Shown piece by piece: positions 42,404 to 51,378 of a stretch of 64,000 nt of DNA. The translations under genes and the position numbers were made by a program. This DNA comes from Bacillota bacterium (GTDB lineage: Bacteria > Bacillota > UBA4882 > UBA8346): positions 1-64,000 of the forward strand of contig JAEXFN010000028.1 in assembly GCA_023400055.1 (NCBI GenBank). The letters run 5' to 3'. The notes beneath the pieces are model-generated. The model searched no databases and was not told where the DNA came from. It worked only from the letters and a program-made list of their open reading frames with translations. Each line of letters begins with the position of its first letter. The first letter of the stretch is position 1.

Positions 42404-42778
42404 ATGGTAAAATTGTTGGAGATTTACAAGTGTGAGGTCTGTGGGAACATCGTCGAGGTGGTTCACGTCGGCGGCGGGCAGATGGTTTGCTGTAATCAGC
42501 CTATGAAGCTGGTCACCGAAAACACGGTGGATGCCGCCAAGGAAAAACACGTTCCGGTCATCGAAAAAGTCGCAGGCGGCTACAAGGTCAAGATCGGCAG
42601 CGTCGCCCATCCGATGGAAGAAAAGCATTACATCGAATGGATCGAGTTGCTCGCCGACGGCCGGACTTACCGTCAGTTTCTGAAACCGGGCGATGCTCCG
42701 GAGGCCTTTTTCGCGGTCGATGCGGAACAAGTGAGCGCCAGGGAGTATTGCAACCTGCACGGCTTGTGGAAAGCTTAA
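42404..42778 (+). CDS. dfx: Desulfoferrodoxin (superoxide reductase, 2Fe type)
   Basis: A 124-residue protein that reduces superoxide to peroxide without making oxygen, an anaerobe's defence. The N-terminal desulforedoxin domain has all four ligands (YKCEVCGN and MVCCNQPM). The catalytic domain supplies the His4Cys site: KHVPV, HPMEEKHYIEW and CNLHG. I chose the ATG at 42404, matching the family N-terminus (xxLxxIYKCEVCGN). 41 bp before ferritin, so probably an operon. Confidence 0.96.
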   Translation: MVKLLEIYKCEVCGNIVEVVHVGGGQMVCCNQPMKLVTENTVDAAKEKHVPVIEKVAGGYKVKIGSVAHPMEEKHYIEWIELLADGRTYRQFLKPGDAPEAFFAVDAEQVSAREYCNLHGLWKA

Positions 42779-42819
42779 TCGATTTATATGATTTATATTC
42801 AGACAGTAGGTGATAATGA

Positions 42820-43308
42820 ATGATGGTACCGAAATTACTCGAAGCACTCAATAAACAGATCCGTCTGGAGCTGGAATCCTCGCAATTGTACCTGGCGATG
42901 GCCGCTTACTTTCACGCCCAAAACCTGGATGGCATGGCCCAATGGATGAGGGCGCAGTCGAGCGAGGAATACGGCCACGCGATGCGCATCTTCGATCATC
43001 TGCGGGACCGGGGCGCCCGGATCCGGCTGGAAGGATTGACTCAGCCCAAAGAGGAATGGACGACTCCGCTGGAAGCCTTCGACGAGGCGTACCGGCACGA
43101 GTTGTTCGTCACGGCCAAGATCAATGAACTGGTGAAACTGGCCGCCGCCGAGTCCGATTACGCCGCCGGGATCATGCTCCAATGGTTCGTCACCGAGCAG
43201 GTGGAGGAGGAGAGCTCCGTCTCCAAGGTGGTCCAGCAGTTAAAGATGATCGGCGACTCCGGTTCCGGCTTGGTCATGCTCGACCGGCAATTGGGGAAAC
43301 GTTCCTAA
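42820..43308 (+). CDS. ftnA: Bacterial non-haem ferritin
   Basis: A 162-residue four-helix ferritin that oxidises and stores iron. Ferroxidase residues are in NKQIRLELESSQLYLAMAAY (split: NKQIRLELESSQLY), SSEEYGHAMRIFDHL and FVTEQVEEESS. Iron storage next to superoxide reductase is a common anti-oxidative pairing. AGGTGAT precedes the ATG. A terminator follows. Confidence 0.95.
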   Translation: MMVPKLLEALNKQIRLELESSQLYLAMAAYFHAQNLDGMAQWMRAQSSEEYGHAMRIFDHLRDRGARIRLEGLTQPKEEWTTPLEAFDEAYRHELFVTAKINELVKLAAAESDYAAGIMLQWFVTEQVEEESSVSKVVQQLKMIGDSGSGLVMLDRQLGKRS

Positions 43309-43343
43309 GTCCGGTAATTTAGCTTAATTGGTTTGTGCACAGT

Positions 43344-43378
43344 CCAAAGACCGCCCCGAGTAACGGCGGTCTTTTTGG
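43344..43378 (+). terminator. Terminator after ferritin
   Basis: AAAGACCGCC, loop, GGCGGTCTTTTT. Confidence 0.9.
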
Positions 43379-43531
43379 TTTGGGCGTTGATGGGGCGAGC
43401 GATTTTTAGCGCGGGGCGTTGTCGGGCAACATATGATAGGATAAGATAAGAGCCAAAAGGGATGCGATTCGAGAACTGTCTGGCTCCAGATGCGGGCAAT
43501 TCTCGCCAAATCCAGGAAAGGAGTCGGCGCG

Positions 43532-44410
43532 ATGAGTAGGGGAAACCATAGGGAACGTGATGGGGAAATTTGCTGGTGCGGCAGCGGTCTGAATTATGAG
43601 GCCTGCCACCGGGAGATCGATCGCCAGGCTGAGGCCTGCCGCGGCAAAGGGTTGATCATTCCGGGACGGGGCATGCTCAAGACCGAAGCCCAATTGGCGG
43701 GCATTCGCGCCAGCGGCCGATTGACCCACCGGATCTTGGACGAAGTCGAGGCGCTGGTCCGGCCCGGCGTCACCACGGCCGCCATCGACGCCTGGGTGCA
43801 CCGCTTCACTCTGGAGCTGGGCGGGTATCCGGCGACCCTGGGCTACCGCGGTTTTCCCAAAAGCGTTTGCACTTCGGTAAATCAGGTCATCTGTCATGGG
43901 ATCCCTAATGAACGCCAGGTATTGCAAGAAGGGGACATCATCAACATCGACGTGACCACCATCTATAACGGTTTTTACGCCGATGCCAGCCGGATGTACC
44001 GGGTCGGCGCGGTGGACCCCGCCGCCGAACGGCTGATCCAAGTGGCCCGGGAAGCCATGGAGCTGGGAATCGCCCAGGTCCAACCGTTCCAGCCATTGGA
44101 CGGGATCGGCAACGCCATCGAGCCGTTCGTACGGTCGCACGGCTATTCGGTCGTCCGCGACCTGGGCGGCCACGGCGTCGGCCTGGCCTTTCACGAATCG
44201 CTCCACGTCGATCATTTCGCCAAACGGGGCCAGGGCTACATGCTGCTGCCGGGCATGGTCTTCACGATCGAACCGATGGTCAACGCCGGCGCGCCGGACT
44301 GCCGCTATTTGGACGACGGCTGGACCGTGGTCACCCGCGACGGCTCGCTGTCGGCCCAATGGGAGCACACGGTGGCGGTGACCCGCAGCGGCGTCGAGAT
44401 TTTGACCTGA
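43532..44410 (+). CDS. map: Methionine aminopeptidase with N-terminal SEC-C zinc motif
   Basis: A 292-residue type I methionine aminopeptidase that removes the initiator methionine. The N-terminal extension carries a SEC-C motif, CWCGSGLNYEACH, as in clostridial MetAP forms that dock to ribosomes or other partners. The catalytic domain holds the five metal ligands in IINIDVTTIYNGFYADAS, GGHGVGLAFHE, FTIEPMV and QWEHTV. The ATG at 43532 has GGAAAGGAG upstream. The usual secY-adk-map ribosomal cluster position is not seen, so this may be a second copy in the genome. Confidence 0.94.
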   Translation: MSRGNHRERDGEICWCGSGLNYEACHREIDRQAEACRGKGLIIPGRGMLKTEAQLAGIRASGRLTHRILDEVEALVRPGVTTAAIDAWVHRFTLELGGYPATLGYRGFPKSVCTSVNQVICHGIPNERQVLQEGDIINIDVTTIYNGFYADASRMYRVGAVDPAAERLIQVAREAMELGIAQVQPFQPLDGIGNAIEPFVRSHGYSVVRDLGGHGVGLAFHESLHVDHFAKRGQGYMLLPGMVFTIEPMVNAGAPDCRYLDDGWTVVTRDGSLSAQWEHTVAVTRSGVEILT

Positions 44411-44450
44411 TGGCCACTTTCGCAGCGCGCCCCAAATTGACTGGCGCCAC

Positions 44451-44476
44451 AACCCGCCCGTGGGGCGGGTTTTTTC
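44451..44476 (+). terminator. Terminator of map
   Basis: AACCCGCCC, GTG loop, GGGCGGGTTTTTT. Confidence 0.9.
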
Positions 44477-44888
44477 ACGCCTTCCCGGGCAAGGGTCCGC
44501 CGCCGCGCTTGAAGGAAAAAAGGGTCCGATCACGAATACAGCTTTAAACAGCGAATGACGCGCTGCGCTCGCCGGCCGTGGGAATAGAGCCTGCTTCCGG
44601 AGCCGACGATCGGCGGACCGCCGGGATTCGCCATGCGACGAAGCCGGCGTCCCGAAGAGCGGTCCTGGAAAAGCTCGGCGAAGTGCTTCGCAACGCTTCA
44701 GCGGTTCCTCCGGGAGGCCGGGAAGATCGGCCGGAGCCTCCGGCGGTTCCGCCGCAGCGTTGCGAAGCAGCGCCGGAACCCTGAGAAGGCCTTCCGGAGA
44801 CTTGGCGGGACCTGCTTACAGACGCGGAAGAAGCGTCCATGGCCCCGGAGGATCCGGCGGGCAAATTTATTATCTTGCGAAGGCGGGG
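44477..44888. other. GC-rich structured intergenic region
   Basis: CTTCGCAACGCT (44686-44697) is exactly complementary to 44756-44767, enclosing smaller CCGG-rich stems, and GCGGTTCC recurs 42 bp apart (44701 and 44743). The 42-bp step is twice 21, but I cannot trace a full 21-bp array here. No gene is supported. Confidence 0.5.
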
Positions 44889-46016
44889 ATGGGGATGGCG
44901 GAGAAAGCATTGGCCTTGCTGGCCGAGTTGGTCAATATCGACTCGGGAACCGGCGATCGCCAAGGATTGGCGCAGATCGGCGGGATCCTGGAGCGGGAAA
45001 CGGATGCGCTGGGGTTTTCATGGGAGTGCGCCCGGGCCGGCGACGGTTCCGAGCATTATATCGCGCGGCGCGGCGGGAGGGCGCGGGTCAGCGGGGTGGG
45101 CCGGCCGTTGTTGCTCATCGCCCACCTGGACACGGTATTTGCCAAAGGCACCGCCGCCCGGCGCGGCTTTACGCTGGAAGGAGATCGGGCCAAGGGACCG
45201 GGCGTGGCCGATTGCAAGTCGGGAGTGGCCGCCATTCTGGGGGCTCTGGCGCAGCTCGACCGGAGCGGCTGGCCCGAGCGGGAATTGGTCTGCCTGTTCA
45301 ACACCGATGAAGAGATCGGTTCGCCGGGCTCCCGCGAGATTATCACCCGGCTGGCCCGGGAAGCCGCGGCGGTGCTGGTGGTCGAACCCGCCGAGGGCGA
45401 GAGCCTGACGGTTTCCAGGAAAGGCATCGGCCGCTTCGTCCTGCGGGTCACCGGCAAGGCGGCCCATTCCGGCGCCAATTATCGAGAAGGCAGCAATGCC
45501 ATCTTGGAATTGGCCCACCAGATCATCGCGGTCCAGGATTTGACCGATCTGGCGGCGGGGATCACCCTCAACGTGGGAGTGGTCCAGGGAGGAATCCGCC
45601 CCAATGTGGTGCCCGATTTCGCCGCGGCCGAGATCGACCTGCGGACGGTGCGGCCCGGCCAGGAGACCCGGATCAGCGCGGCCTTGCAACGGATCGCCGC
45701 CGAAGCGCGGGTGCCGGGAACCAAAGCCACGCTCAGCGGCGGAATGACCCGGCCGCCCTGGCCGGCCAATCCGGGCACCATGCGTCTGTTCGAAGAGTTT
45801 CAAACGCTGGCGCGGCGGCTCGGCTTCGAACTGGGGACGACCGAGTCCGGGGGCGGCTCCGACGCCAACCTGGTGGCGGCGGCGGGCGTGCCGGTGATCG
45901 ACGGCGTCGGCCCGAGCGGCGGCGGCTGTCATTCCGAGGCGGAGTATCTGGAGGTCCCCAGCTTGTTGCGGCGGATCGATCTGCTGGCCGATTTTTTAAA
46001 GAATTATCAGGCTTGA
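44889..46016 (+). CDS. M20-family metallopeptidase (carboxypeptidase G2-like)
   Basis: A 375-residue dinuclear zinc exopeptidase. Metal ligands fall in LLIAHLDTVFAKG (H and D), GVADCKSGV (bridging D), FNTDEEIGS (catalytic and metal E) and the C-terminal GGGCHSEAEYLEV (H). The dimerisation lid contains GKAAHSGANYREGSNAI. This resembles glutamate carboxypeptidase and related peptidases that remove C-terminal residues or cleave acyl-amino acids. Start at ATG 44889 after AAGG; ATG 44895 is an alternative. 31 bp before the DUF554 gene. Confidence 0.88.
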   Translation: MGMAEKALALLAELVNIDSGTGDRQGLAQIGGILERETDALGFSWECARAGDGSEHYIARRGGRARVSGVGRPLLLIAHLDTVFAKGTAARRGFTLEGDRAKGPGVADCKSGVAAILGALAQLDRSGWPERELVCLFNTDEEIGSPGSREIITRLAREAAAVLVVEPAEGESLTVSRKGIGRFVLRVTGKAAHSGANYREGSNAILELAHQIIAVQDLTDLAAGITLNVGVVQGGIRPNVVPDFAAAEIDLRTVRPGQETRISAALQRIAAEARVPGTKATLSGGMTRPPWPANPGTMRLFEEFQTLARRLGFELGTTESGGGSDANLVAAAGVPVIDGVGPSGGGCHSEAEYLEVPSLLRRIDLLADFLKNYQA

Positions 46017-46047
46017 ATCAGCCAACCAAGCAAGGAGTCATTCACGC

Positions 46048-46728
46048 ATGGGTACGATTATCAACGTAATCGCCATTATCATCGGCGGGACGGTGGGGCT
46101 GCTGTTCCGGGAGAAGTTCCCGGAGCGGGTCACCCAGACCGCCTTGCAAGTGATGGGGCTGTTCACGATGCTGGTGGGCATCAGCATGGCCCTTCAGGGC
46201 AAAGAGTTGATCCTGGTCCTGGTCAGCCTGGCGATCGGGGCGATGCTGGGCGAGTGGATTAATATCGAGGAACGCCTGGAGAAACTGGGGGCCTGGATCG
46301 ACGGACGTTTCCAGGTGGCCGAGGGCAGTCCGGCGAAGGGCTTTATCTATGCCAGCCTGGTATTCTGCGTGGGGTCGATGGCCATCGTCGGCAGCATTAC
46401 CGACGGAGTCAAGGGCGATCATTCGATCCTGGTGACCAAGGCGATGATGGACGGACTCATCTCGATTCCGTTCGCCGCCGGGATGGGCATCGGCGTGCTG
46501 GGGTCCGCCCTGTCGATCCTGCTCTACCAGGGGGGCCTGACCCTGCTGGCCTGGCAGCTTCAGTCCCTGTTCACGCCGGAGATTATTCGCGAACTGACGG
46601 CGGTCGGCGGAATCATCGTCATGGGAATCGGCATCAACATCCTGGGACTGCAGAAGGTGCGGGTCGGCAATTTCCTGCCGGCGCTGTTTATCGTGATTGC
46701 GGTTTGTTATCTGAAAGCGTTGTGGTAA
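46048..46728 (+). CDS. DUF554 membrane protein
   Basis: A 226-residue polytopic membrane protein with about seven hydrophobic segments, typical of DUF554 (YdfK-like): GTIINVIAIIIGGTVGLLF, ALAIGAMLGEW-type helix and EGSPAKGFIYASLVFCVGSM. Function unknown, possibly transport. CAAGGAG precedes the ATG. Probably cotranscribed with the M20 peptidase. Confidence 0.9.
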   Translation: MGTIINVIAIIIGGTVGLLFREKFPERVTQTALQVMGLFTMLVGISMALQGKELILVLVSLAIGAMLGEWINIEERLEKLGAWIDGRFQVAEGSPAKGFIYASLVFCVGSMAIVGSITDGVKGDHSILVTKAMMDGLISIPFAAGMGIGVLGSALSILLYQGGLTLLAWQLQSLFTPEIIRELTAVGGIIVMGIGINILGLQKVRVGNFLPALFIVIAVCYLKALW

Positions 46729-46773
46729 GCCCCGGCCGAAGGTCAGGGTGATCACCGAAGCTCAGCGAAGCGA

Positions 46774-46833
46774 GGGATAAAGCCGTTAAAACTGCTTTCG
46801 TGAAAGTTTTTTCGATGCGGCAGACTTTATCCC
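46774..46833. repeat. Inverted repeat after DUF554
   Basis: GGGATAAAG (46774-46782) is complementary to CTTTATCCC (46825-46833), with AAAACT and AGTTTT stems inside. It may be a processing or termination element. Confidence 0.6.
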
Positions 46834-46950
46834 ATGGCTTCTGAAACAGCAACAACTCTTCTGATGCCGGGCCGGACGTACGCGTTCCATCGTGCCGTTA
46901 TATGATATTCCCGAAGATCGTTACATATCGAATGAAAAGGTGATGCTGTT

Positions 46951-48480
46951 TTGAAATGCTGGCAAGCGGTTTGGCGCCGGGAACGCCCCGGATGGCCCCT
47001 GGCCGGGGGCATCGGGGCCGTTTTATTGGTAACGTGGAACGATTATCGCTGGTTGATCCCGCTGGCGGCGTCGATCATGGTTGGGACAACGCTGCTGGTC
47101 GGCCGTTGGGGTAGCGCCTGGACGGCTCGGGCGTTCTCCAAGCGGAAGGAGATCGGCCCGCCGGAACGCCCGGCAGCCCTGAACCATTGGGAATGGCTTT
47201 TGGAGCCGGCCGCCTCGGGACTGGCCTGGCTGGCTTGGGGAATCTGCTTCCTGCTCTTACGGGCGATGCTCCGTCTGTCCCTGGAATCAGCCGCCGTTGC
47301 CATGGTCAATCTTGGGAGCGGCGCTTGGTTGCTTCTCGCCTGCAGCCGGAAGGGACGAGGCTGGTTCCGCCAGTCCGATGCTCCCCGGAGCCGGAGGGAC
47401 TGGGGAGGATCCATGGCGTTCCGGTATTTGTTGCAAATCAATCTGTTGAATGCGGCCGTTTTATTAGGAGTGGCCGCCGGCCTGCAATGGCAGGCGGTTT
47501 GGATCCCGTTGCTGATGGTCGGCGCCGGCGCGCTGGGCTCGGGATGGGCCGGCTCGTTGATGAAGCGCAGCGCTGGCGGCGCTGGGATCGGCTGCGCCTG
47601 TGAAGGCTTGCTGGCCGGGGCCGGCGTCTTGCTGCTGATTTGGTTGGTCGGGGGACGCTCCGTCGGCTTGGCTGGGAGCTGGCTGCTTGGTTTGGCGGTC
47701 GGCTTGGGTTTGAAATTCTTGCCGGACTGCTGGAGCCGGCGGAAGGGCGAAGCGCGGCCCGGCGGAAAGATAGCCGTGAATTTTGAGGCTTTGCTGGCCA
47801 TCCTGGCGGCATGGCTCGGCGATGTCATCGCCAGTTGGAATCAGCCGGGGCTGGGACTCTGCGGCTTGGCTGTCACGGTCCTGGGAATATTGGCGACTCC
47901 TGGGGTCCAACGGCGCTTGGAGAACCGGATGGTGTCCGCGGGTATTCCGGAAGGTTCGACCGCGCGGGCGCGGGAAGGGGGCATGGGAGCCTCCCTGTTA
48001 ATAGGTTTGGTCTTATTGGCCGTCATGACTCAGAAGATCGCTCTGGAAAGCGCGGCGCTGTCCGGAAAGATCGCCAGAGCCGGCGGCGCAATTCCGCCCT
48101 GGCTGGCAACCGACTCGAACCTTCATGGGCTTTTCCATGGCGGTAATCCATTATTGCTGATCGGGATAGCGGCCGGCGCGGGTTTGATGTTGCTTGGCAG
48201 GAGAGTGAAAGGCCTATGGCTGGCGCCGGTTGCCGCGGTGCTTTGGGGTTTGCTGTTCGGCGTGCGGGGCGAGCTCGGCTTGTTAATTGGCATGTTAATC
48301 GCAGCGGGATGGAGCGCGGTTTGGGCGATTCGCTTCAAAGCGGCGGCCGGAGAAGTTCCGGTTCCGACCCGGGCCGTTTCGATTCAGAAACGCCCCGCCA
48401 TGGGAAGCGCTTTGTTATTGGCGCTGGCCACAGGATTGGTTTCGAGCGCGTTTTGGCTATGGAATTCCTGCTTGAAATGA
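46951..48480 (+). CDS. Polytopic membrane protein of unknown family
   Basis: A 509-residue protein made almost wholly of hydrophobic helices (12 or more), rich in Trp, Leu, Gly and Ala, with short basic loops (RAFSKRKE, SRKGRG, SRRKGEARPG). I cannot place it in a family. It lies directly upstream of the membrane pyrophosphatase gene, but lacks that enzyme's DVGADLVGK signature and any DxxxD cluster. The start is TTG at 46951 with AAAAGGTGAT upstream. It could be a transporter, an assembly factor, or a very diverged copy of the neighbour. Confidence 0.65.
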   Translation: MKCWQAVWRRERPGWPLAGGIGAVLLVTWNDYRWLIPLAASIMVGTTLLVGRWGSAWTARAFSKRKEIGPPERPAALNHWEWLLEPAASGLAWLAWGICFLLLRAMLRLSLESAAVAMVNLGSGAWLLLACSRKGRGWFRQSDAPRSRRDWGGSMAFRYLLQINLLNAAVLLGVAAGLQWQAVWIPLLMVGAGALGSGWAGSLMKRSAGGAGIGCACEGLLAGAGVLLLIWLVGGRSVGLAGSWLLGLAVGLGLKFLPDCWSRRKGEARPGGKIAVNFEALLAILAAWLGDVIASWNQPGLGLCGLAVTVLGILATPGVQRRLENRMVSAGIPEGSTARAREGGMGASLLIGLVLLAVMTQKIALESAALSGKIARAGGAIPPWLATDSNLHGLFHGGNPLLLIGIAAGAGLMLLGRRVKGLWLAPVAAVLWGLLFGVRGELGLLIGMLIAAGWSAVWAIRFKAAAGEVPVPTRAVSIQKRPAMGSALLLALATGLVSSAFWLWNSCLK

Positions 48481-48548
48481 CCCCCTTGCTCCGAATCCCG
48501 GACCAGCGCGTTGGAAACAAGAAACGCGCAGAATCTTAGAAAAGTTTT

Positions 48549-48577
48549 TGCATTTGACCCGCCGATGTGATATTATA
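48549..48577 (+). promoter_or_regulatory. Promoter of hppA
   Basis: TTGCAT (48549-48554), 17 bp, TATTAT (48572-48577), giving an unusually long leader of about 260 nt before hppA. Confidence 0.6.
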
Positions 48578-48584
48578 AACTGGG

Positions 48585-48841
48585 TAAAATTTTTACTTTA
48601 AATTATTTTTTTAGTTACGTTTCCGACATAGAACAGCCCATTCGTTAGAATTTTTTAATTAACAGGGCCATTGTAAGTTAAAAATTTTTTTGGAAATGTT
48701 ATCGAAAATGTTACGACCCTGTTGATTCAAGGAGGTGTTCGGTTGGGGGAAAAACAGTTTCGGCAGACGATCAATGCTGTGATCGACTGCTAGTAGTAGT
48801 GTTAGCGATCAAACTTATTTTACGAAAGGAATCTAACTGAA
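48585..48841 (+). promoter_or_regulatory. Long hppA leader with inverted repeat
   Basis: AACAGGG (48661-48667) and CCCTGTT (48717-48723) are perfect arms around an AT-rich segment, ending five bases before the AAGGAGGTG of the upstream reading frame. The stem could set access to that ribosome binding site. No known riboswitch motif is recognised. Confidence 0.45.
48743..48793 (+). CDS. Short upstream reading frame (leader peptide candidate) of hppA
   Basis: A TTG at 48743 lies five bases after a perfect AAGGAGGTG and opens a 16-codon frame, MGEKQFRQTINAVIDC. It ends in three consecutive TAG codons (48791-48799), with another TAG two codons later. hppA starts 48 bp after the first stop with its own GAAAGGAAT. 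The ribosome binding site is stronger than that of hppA. It may be a regulatory leader peptide, or a remnant; expression is not shown. Confidence 0.45.
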   Translation: MGEKQFRQTINAVIDC

Positions 48842-51124
48842 ATGGGAAGTTTACACGCAACTTCGTTTGAAGTCATCTCTATCTGGGTGGTTCTCCTTAT
48901 CTCCATCGCCGGCCTCGCTTACGCCATGATGTTGCGGAAGCAAATCATGGCCAAAGATAAAGGCACCGCCAAAATGCAAGAGGTTTGGAACGCGATTCGC
49001 GAAGGCGCCGATGCCTATCTGGGCCGGCAACTGAAGACGATCCTTCCGCTGATCGCCGTTTTAACGGTTGTCTTGTTCTTATCGGTTTATGTCGTTCCGC
49101 CGAGCGCCGAGGCCATGGAGCGTTTCACCGGCCAGAGCCCGGATCAGGTCCGGGTCATCATCGGCATCGGCCGGGCCATCGCTTTTATCATGGGTGCCTT
49201 TTTCTCGCTGATAGTCGGCCAGTTTGGCATGCGGATGGCTGTTCAAGGGAACGTCCGTGTCGCTGCAGCCGCTCGTAACAGTTTCTCGGAAGCTCTGAAA
49301 GTCGCTTACCGTTCCGGAACCATCACTGGGATGCTCACCGACGGTTTGGGCCTCTTCGGCGGTACCATCATCTTCATGTATTTTGGAATGGCAGCTCCCG
49401 ACGCTTTGCTCGGATTTGGATTCGGCGGCACCTTGCTGGCCCTATTCATGCGGGTAGGCGGCGGTATCTATACGAAAGCCGCTGATGTCGGCGCTGACCT
49501 AGTGGGTAAGGTCGAAGCCGGAATCCCGGAAGACGATCCCCGTAACGCGGCGGTTATCGCCGACTTGGTCGGCGACAACGTCGGCGATTGCGCCGGTATG
49601 GCTGCGGATATTTTTGAGTCGTACGAAGTGACGATTGTCTCCGGCTTGATCCTCGGTCTGGCGCTGGTTGCCCAAACCGGCAAGATCAAATGGATCGTTT
49701 TCCCGCTGCTGGTTCGGGGTATCGGAGTGCTCTCCTCGATCATCGGCACTTATATTGTGAAAGGTTCCGACGACAACGCCAAATCCGGCGATGCCATGGC
49801 GTCCATTAATAAAGGATTTTATTTTTCGGCCTTTATTTCATTAGTCGCTTTCGCGTTGTTGGCGCATTTCTATATGAATGAATGGCGCGCATTCTTCTCG
49901 GTCGGCGTCGGAATCGTCCTGGCCATCGGCCTCGACGAATTGACCAAGTTCTTCACCGATACGCATTACAAACCGGTGAAGGATATTGCCGCCGCCTCTC
50001 AGACCGGTTCTGCCACGCTGATCCTGCGCGGTTTGGCCATCGGTTTTGAATCCGCCGTATGGCAGATTTTGGTGATTGGACTCACCATCCTGGCAGCAGT
50101 CATTATTTACTGGGGACATAATGTGGTATATGTCCTTTATGGCGTGGCCATGACCGGTATCGGCATGTTGACCCTCACCGGCAACAACGTCGCGATGGAC
50201 TCCTTCGGGCCGATCGCCGACAACGCCAACGGTATCGGAGAGATGGCCGGCCTCGACAAAGATGCCCGCCAAATCATGGCTGACCTCGACGCCGTCGGAA
50301 ACACCACCAAAGCCATTACCAAAGGCGTAGCCATCGGTTCCGCGGTTATCGCCGCGGTCTCCCTGTTCGGTTCCTTCTTGACCGACGTAACCAAAGTGCA
50401 AGCCCAATTGAACGTTCCGGAAGCGATTCGCTTAGCCACTACCGGTATCCGGATTTCCGTGCCGAATGTTTTCATCGGCATGTTAATCGGTGGCGCGATT
50501 CCTTGGCTATTCTCCTCGCTCTGCATCAATTCCGTGGCCCGTGCCGCCGGGTTAATCGTCGAGGAAGTCCGGCATCAATTCAAAATCCCCGGCTTGATGG
50601 AGGGGAAAGTCCAGCCTGATTACAAGAAGGCGGTCGGCATCTGCACCGCCGCCGCTCAGAAAGAACTGATCGGGTTGGCGTTAATCGCGGTGTTGACTCC
50701 GCTGATCGTCGGGATGCTGCTGCAAGTGGAAGCCCTGGGCGGTTTCTTGGCCGGCGTTATCCTGTCCGGTCAGTTGCTGGCGGTCTTCATGTCTACCGCC
50801 GGCGGTTCTTGGGACAATGCCAAGAAGTCCATTGAAGACGGACTCTACGGCGGGAAGAACTCTGAGGCCCACAAAGCTTCGGTTGTCGGCGATACCGTCG
50901 GTGACCCGCTGAAAGATACCGCTGGTCCGGCGTTGAACCCGATGATCAAGGTCATCAACATGGTATCGTTGCTGGCCGCTCCGGTTCTGGTTACCATGAA
51001 AAGTTCCAATCCGGGCGTCATTACCGCTTCGGTCATTTGTATCCTGGCGGTCGTGGCGGCGATCATCTACTCCAAACAAGGCGGCTTTGGCAAAAAAGGC
51101 AAGAGCGGCGCCGCCAATTTCTAA
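48842..51124 (+). CDS. hppA: Membrane-bound proton-translocating pyrophosphatase, K+-independent type
   Basis: A 760-residue, roughly 16-helix pump that couples pyrophosphate hydrolysis to cation export. The substrate motif DVGADLVGKVEAGIPEDDPR (with further acidic D in NVGDCAGMAADIFES) and the second acidic site DNAKKSIEDG are intact. At the position deciding potassium need it reads GNTTKA, with lysine, which is the K+-independent (proton-pumping) type; K+-dependent forms have GNTTAA. It spares ATP in low-energy anaerobes. Long leader with a short reading frame upstream; strong terminator downstream. Confidence 0.97.
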   Translation: MGSLHATSFEVISIWVVLLISIAGLAYAMMLRKQIMAKDKGTAKMQEVWNAIREGADAYLGRQLKTILPLIAVLTVVLFLSVYVVPPSAEAMERFTGQSPDQVRVIIGIGRAIAFIMGAFFSLIVGQFGMRMAVQGNVRVAAAARNSFSEALKVAYRSGTITGMLTDGLGLFGGTIIFMYFGMAAPDALLGFGFGGTLLALFMRVGGGIYTKAADVGADLVGKVEAGIPEDDPRNAAVIADLVGDNVGDCAGMAADIFESYEVTIVSGLILGLALVAQTGKIKWIVFPLLVRGIGVLSSIIGTYIVKGSDDNAKSGDAMASINKGFYFSAFISLVAFALLAHFYMNEWRAFFSVGVGIVLAIGLDELTKFFTDTHYKPVKDIAAASQTGSATLILRGLAIGFESAVWQILVIGLTILAAVIIYWGHNVVYVLYGVAMTGIGMLTLTGNNVAMDSFGPIADNANGIGEMAGLDKDARQIMADLDAVGNTTKAITKGVAIGSAVIAAVSLFGSFLTDVTKVQAQLNVPEAIRLATTGIRISVPNVFIGMLIGGAIPWLFSSLCINSVARAAGLIVEEVRHQFKIPGLMEGKVQPDYKKAVGICTAAAQKELIGLALIAVLTPLIVGMLLQVEALGGFLAGVILSGQLLAVFMSTAGGSWDNAKKSIEDGLYGGKNSEAHKASVVGDTVGDPLKDTAGPALNPMIKVINMVSLLAAPVLVTMKSSNPGVITASVICILAVVAAIIYSKQGGFGKKGKSGAANF

Positions 51125-51164
51125 CCGGTACTTTTAGATACGATTCAAACTTTAAAAAACACAG

Positions 51165-51195
51165 AAGCGAGGGATTCATCCCTCGCTTTTTTTTG
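51165..51195 (+). terminator. Terminator of hppA
   Basis: AGCGAGGGAT, loop, ATCCCTCGCT and eight T. Confidence 0.95.
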
Positions 51196-51378
51196 CCCGG
51201 AAACCTGTGAAAGAATGGATCGGACTTCGTATTTTAACAGACGCGACTCAGCATGGGAAGCATGAAAATAGCGGGATCGACGTATCATCTTATGGCGGAT
51301 TCTTACTCATTGGCCGGTTACCCATGAAACGGACGGTCCAAAGCGACGGAATCCCAATTTGGCGGCAAGGGTGGTTGC

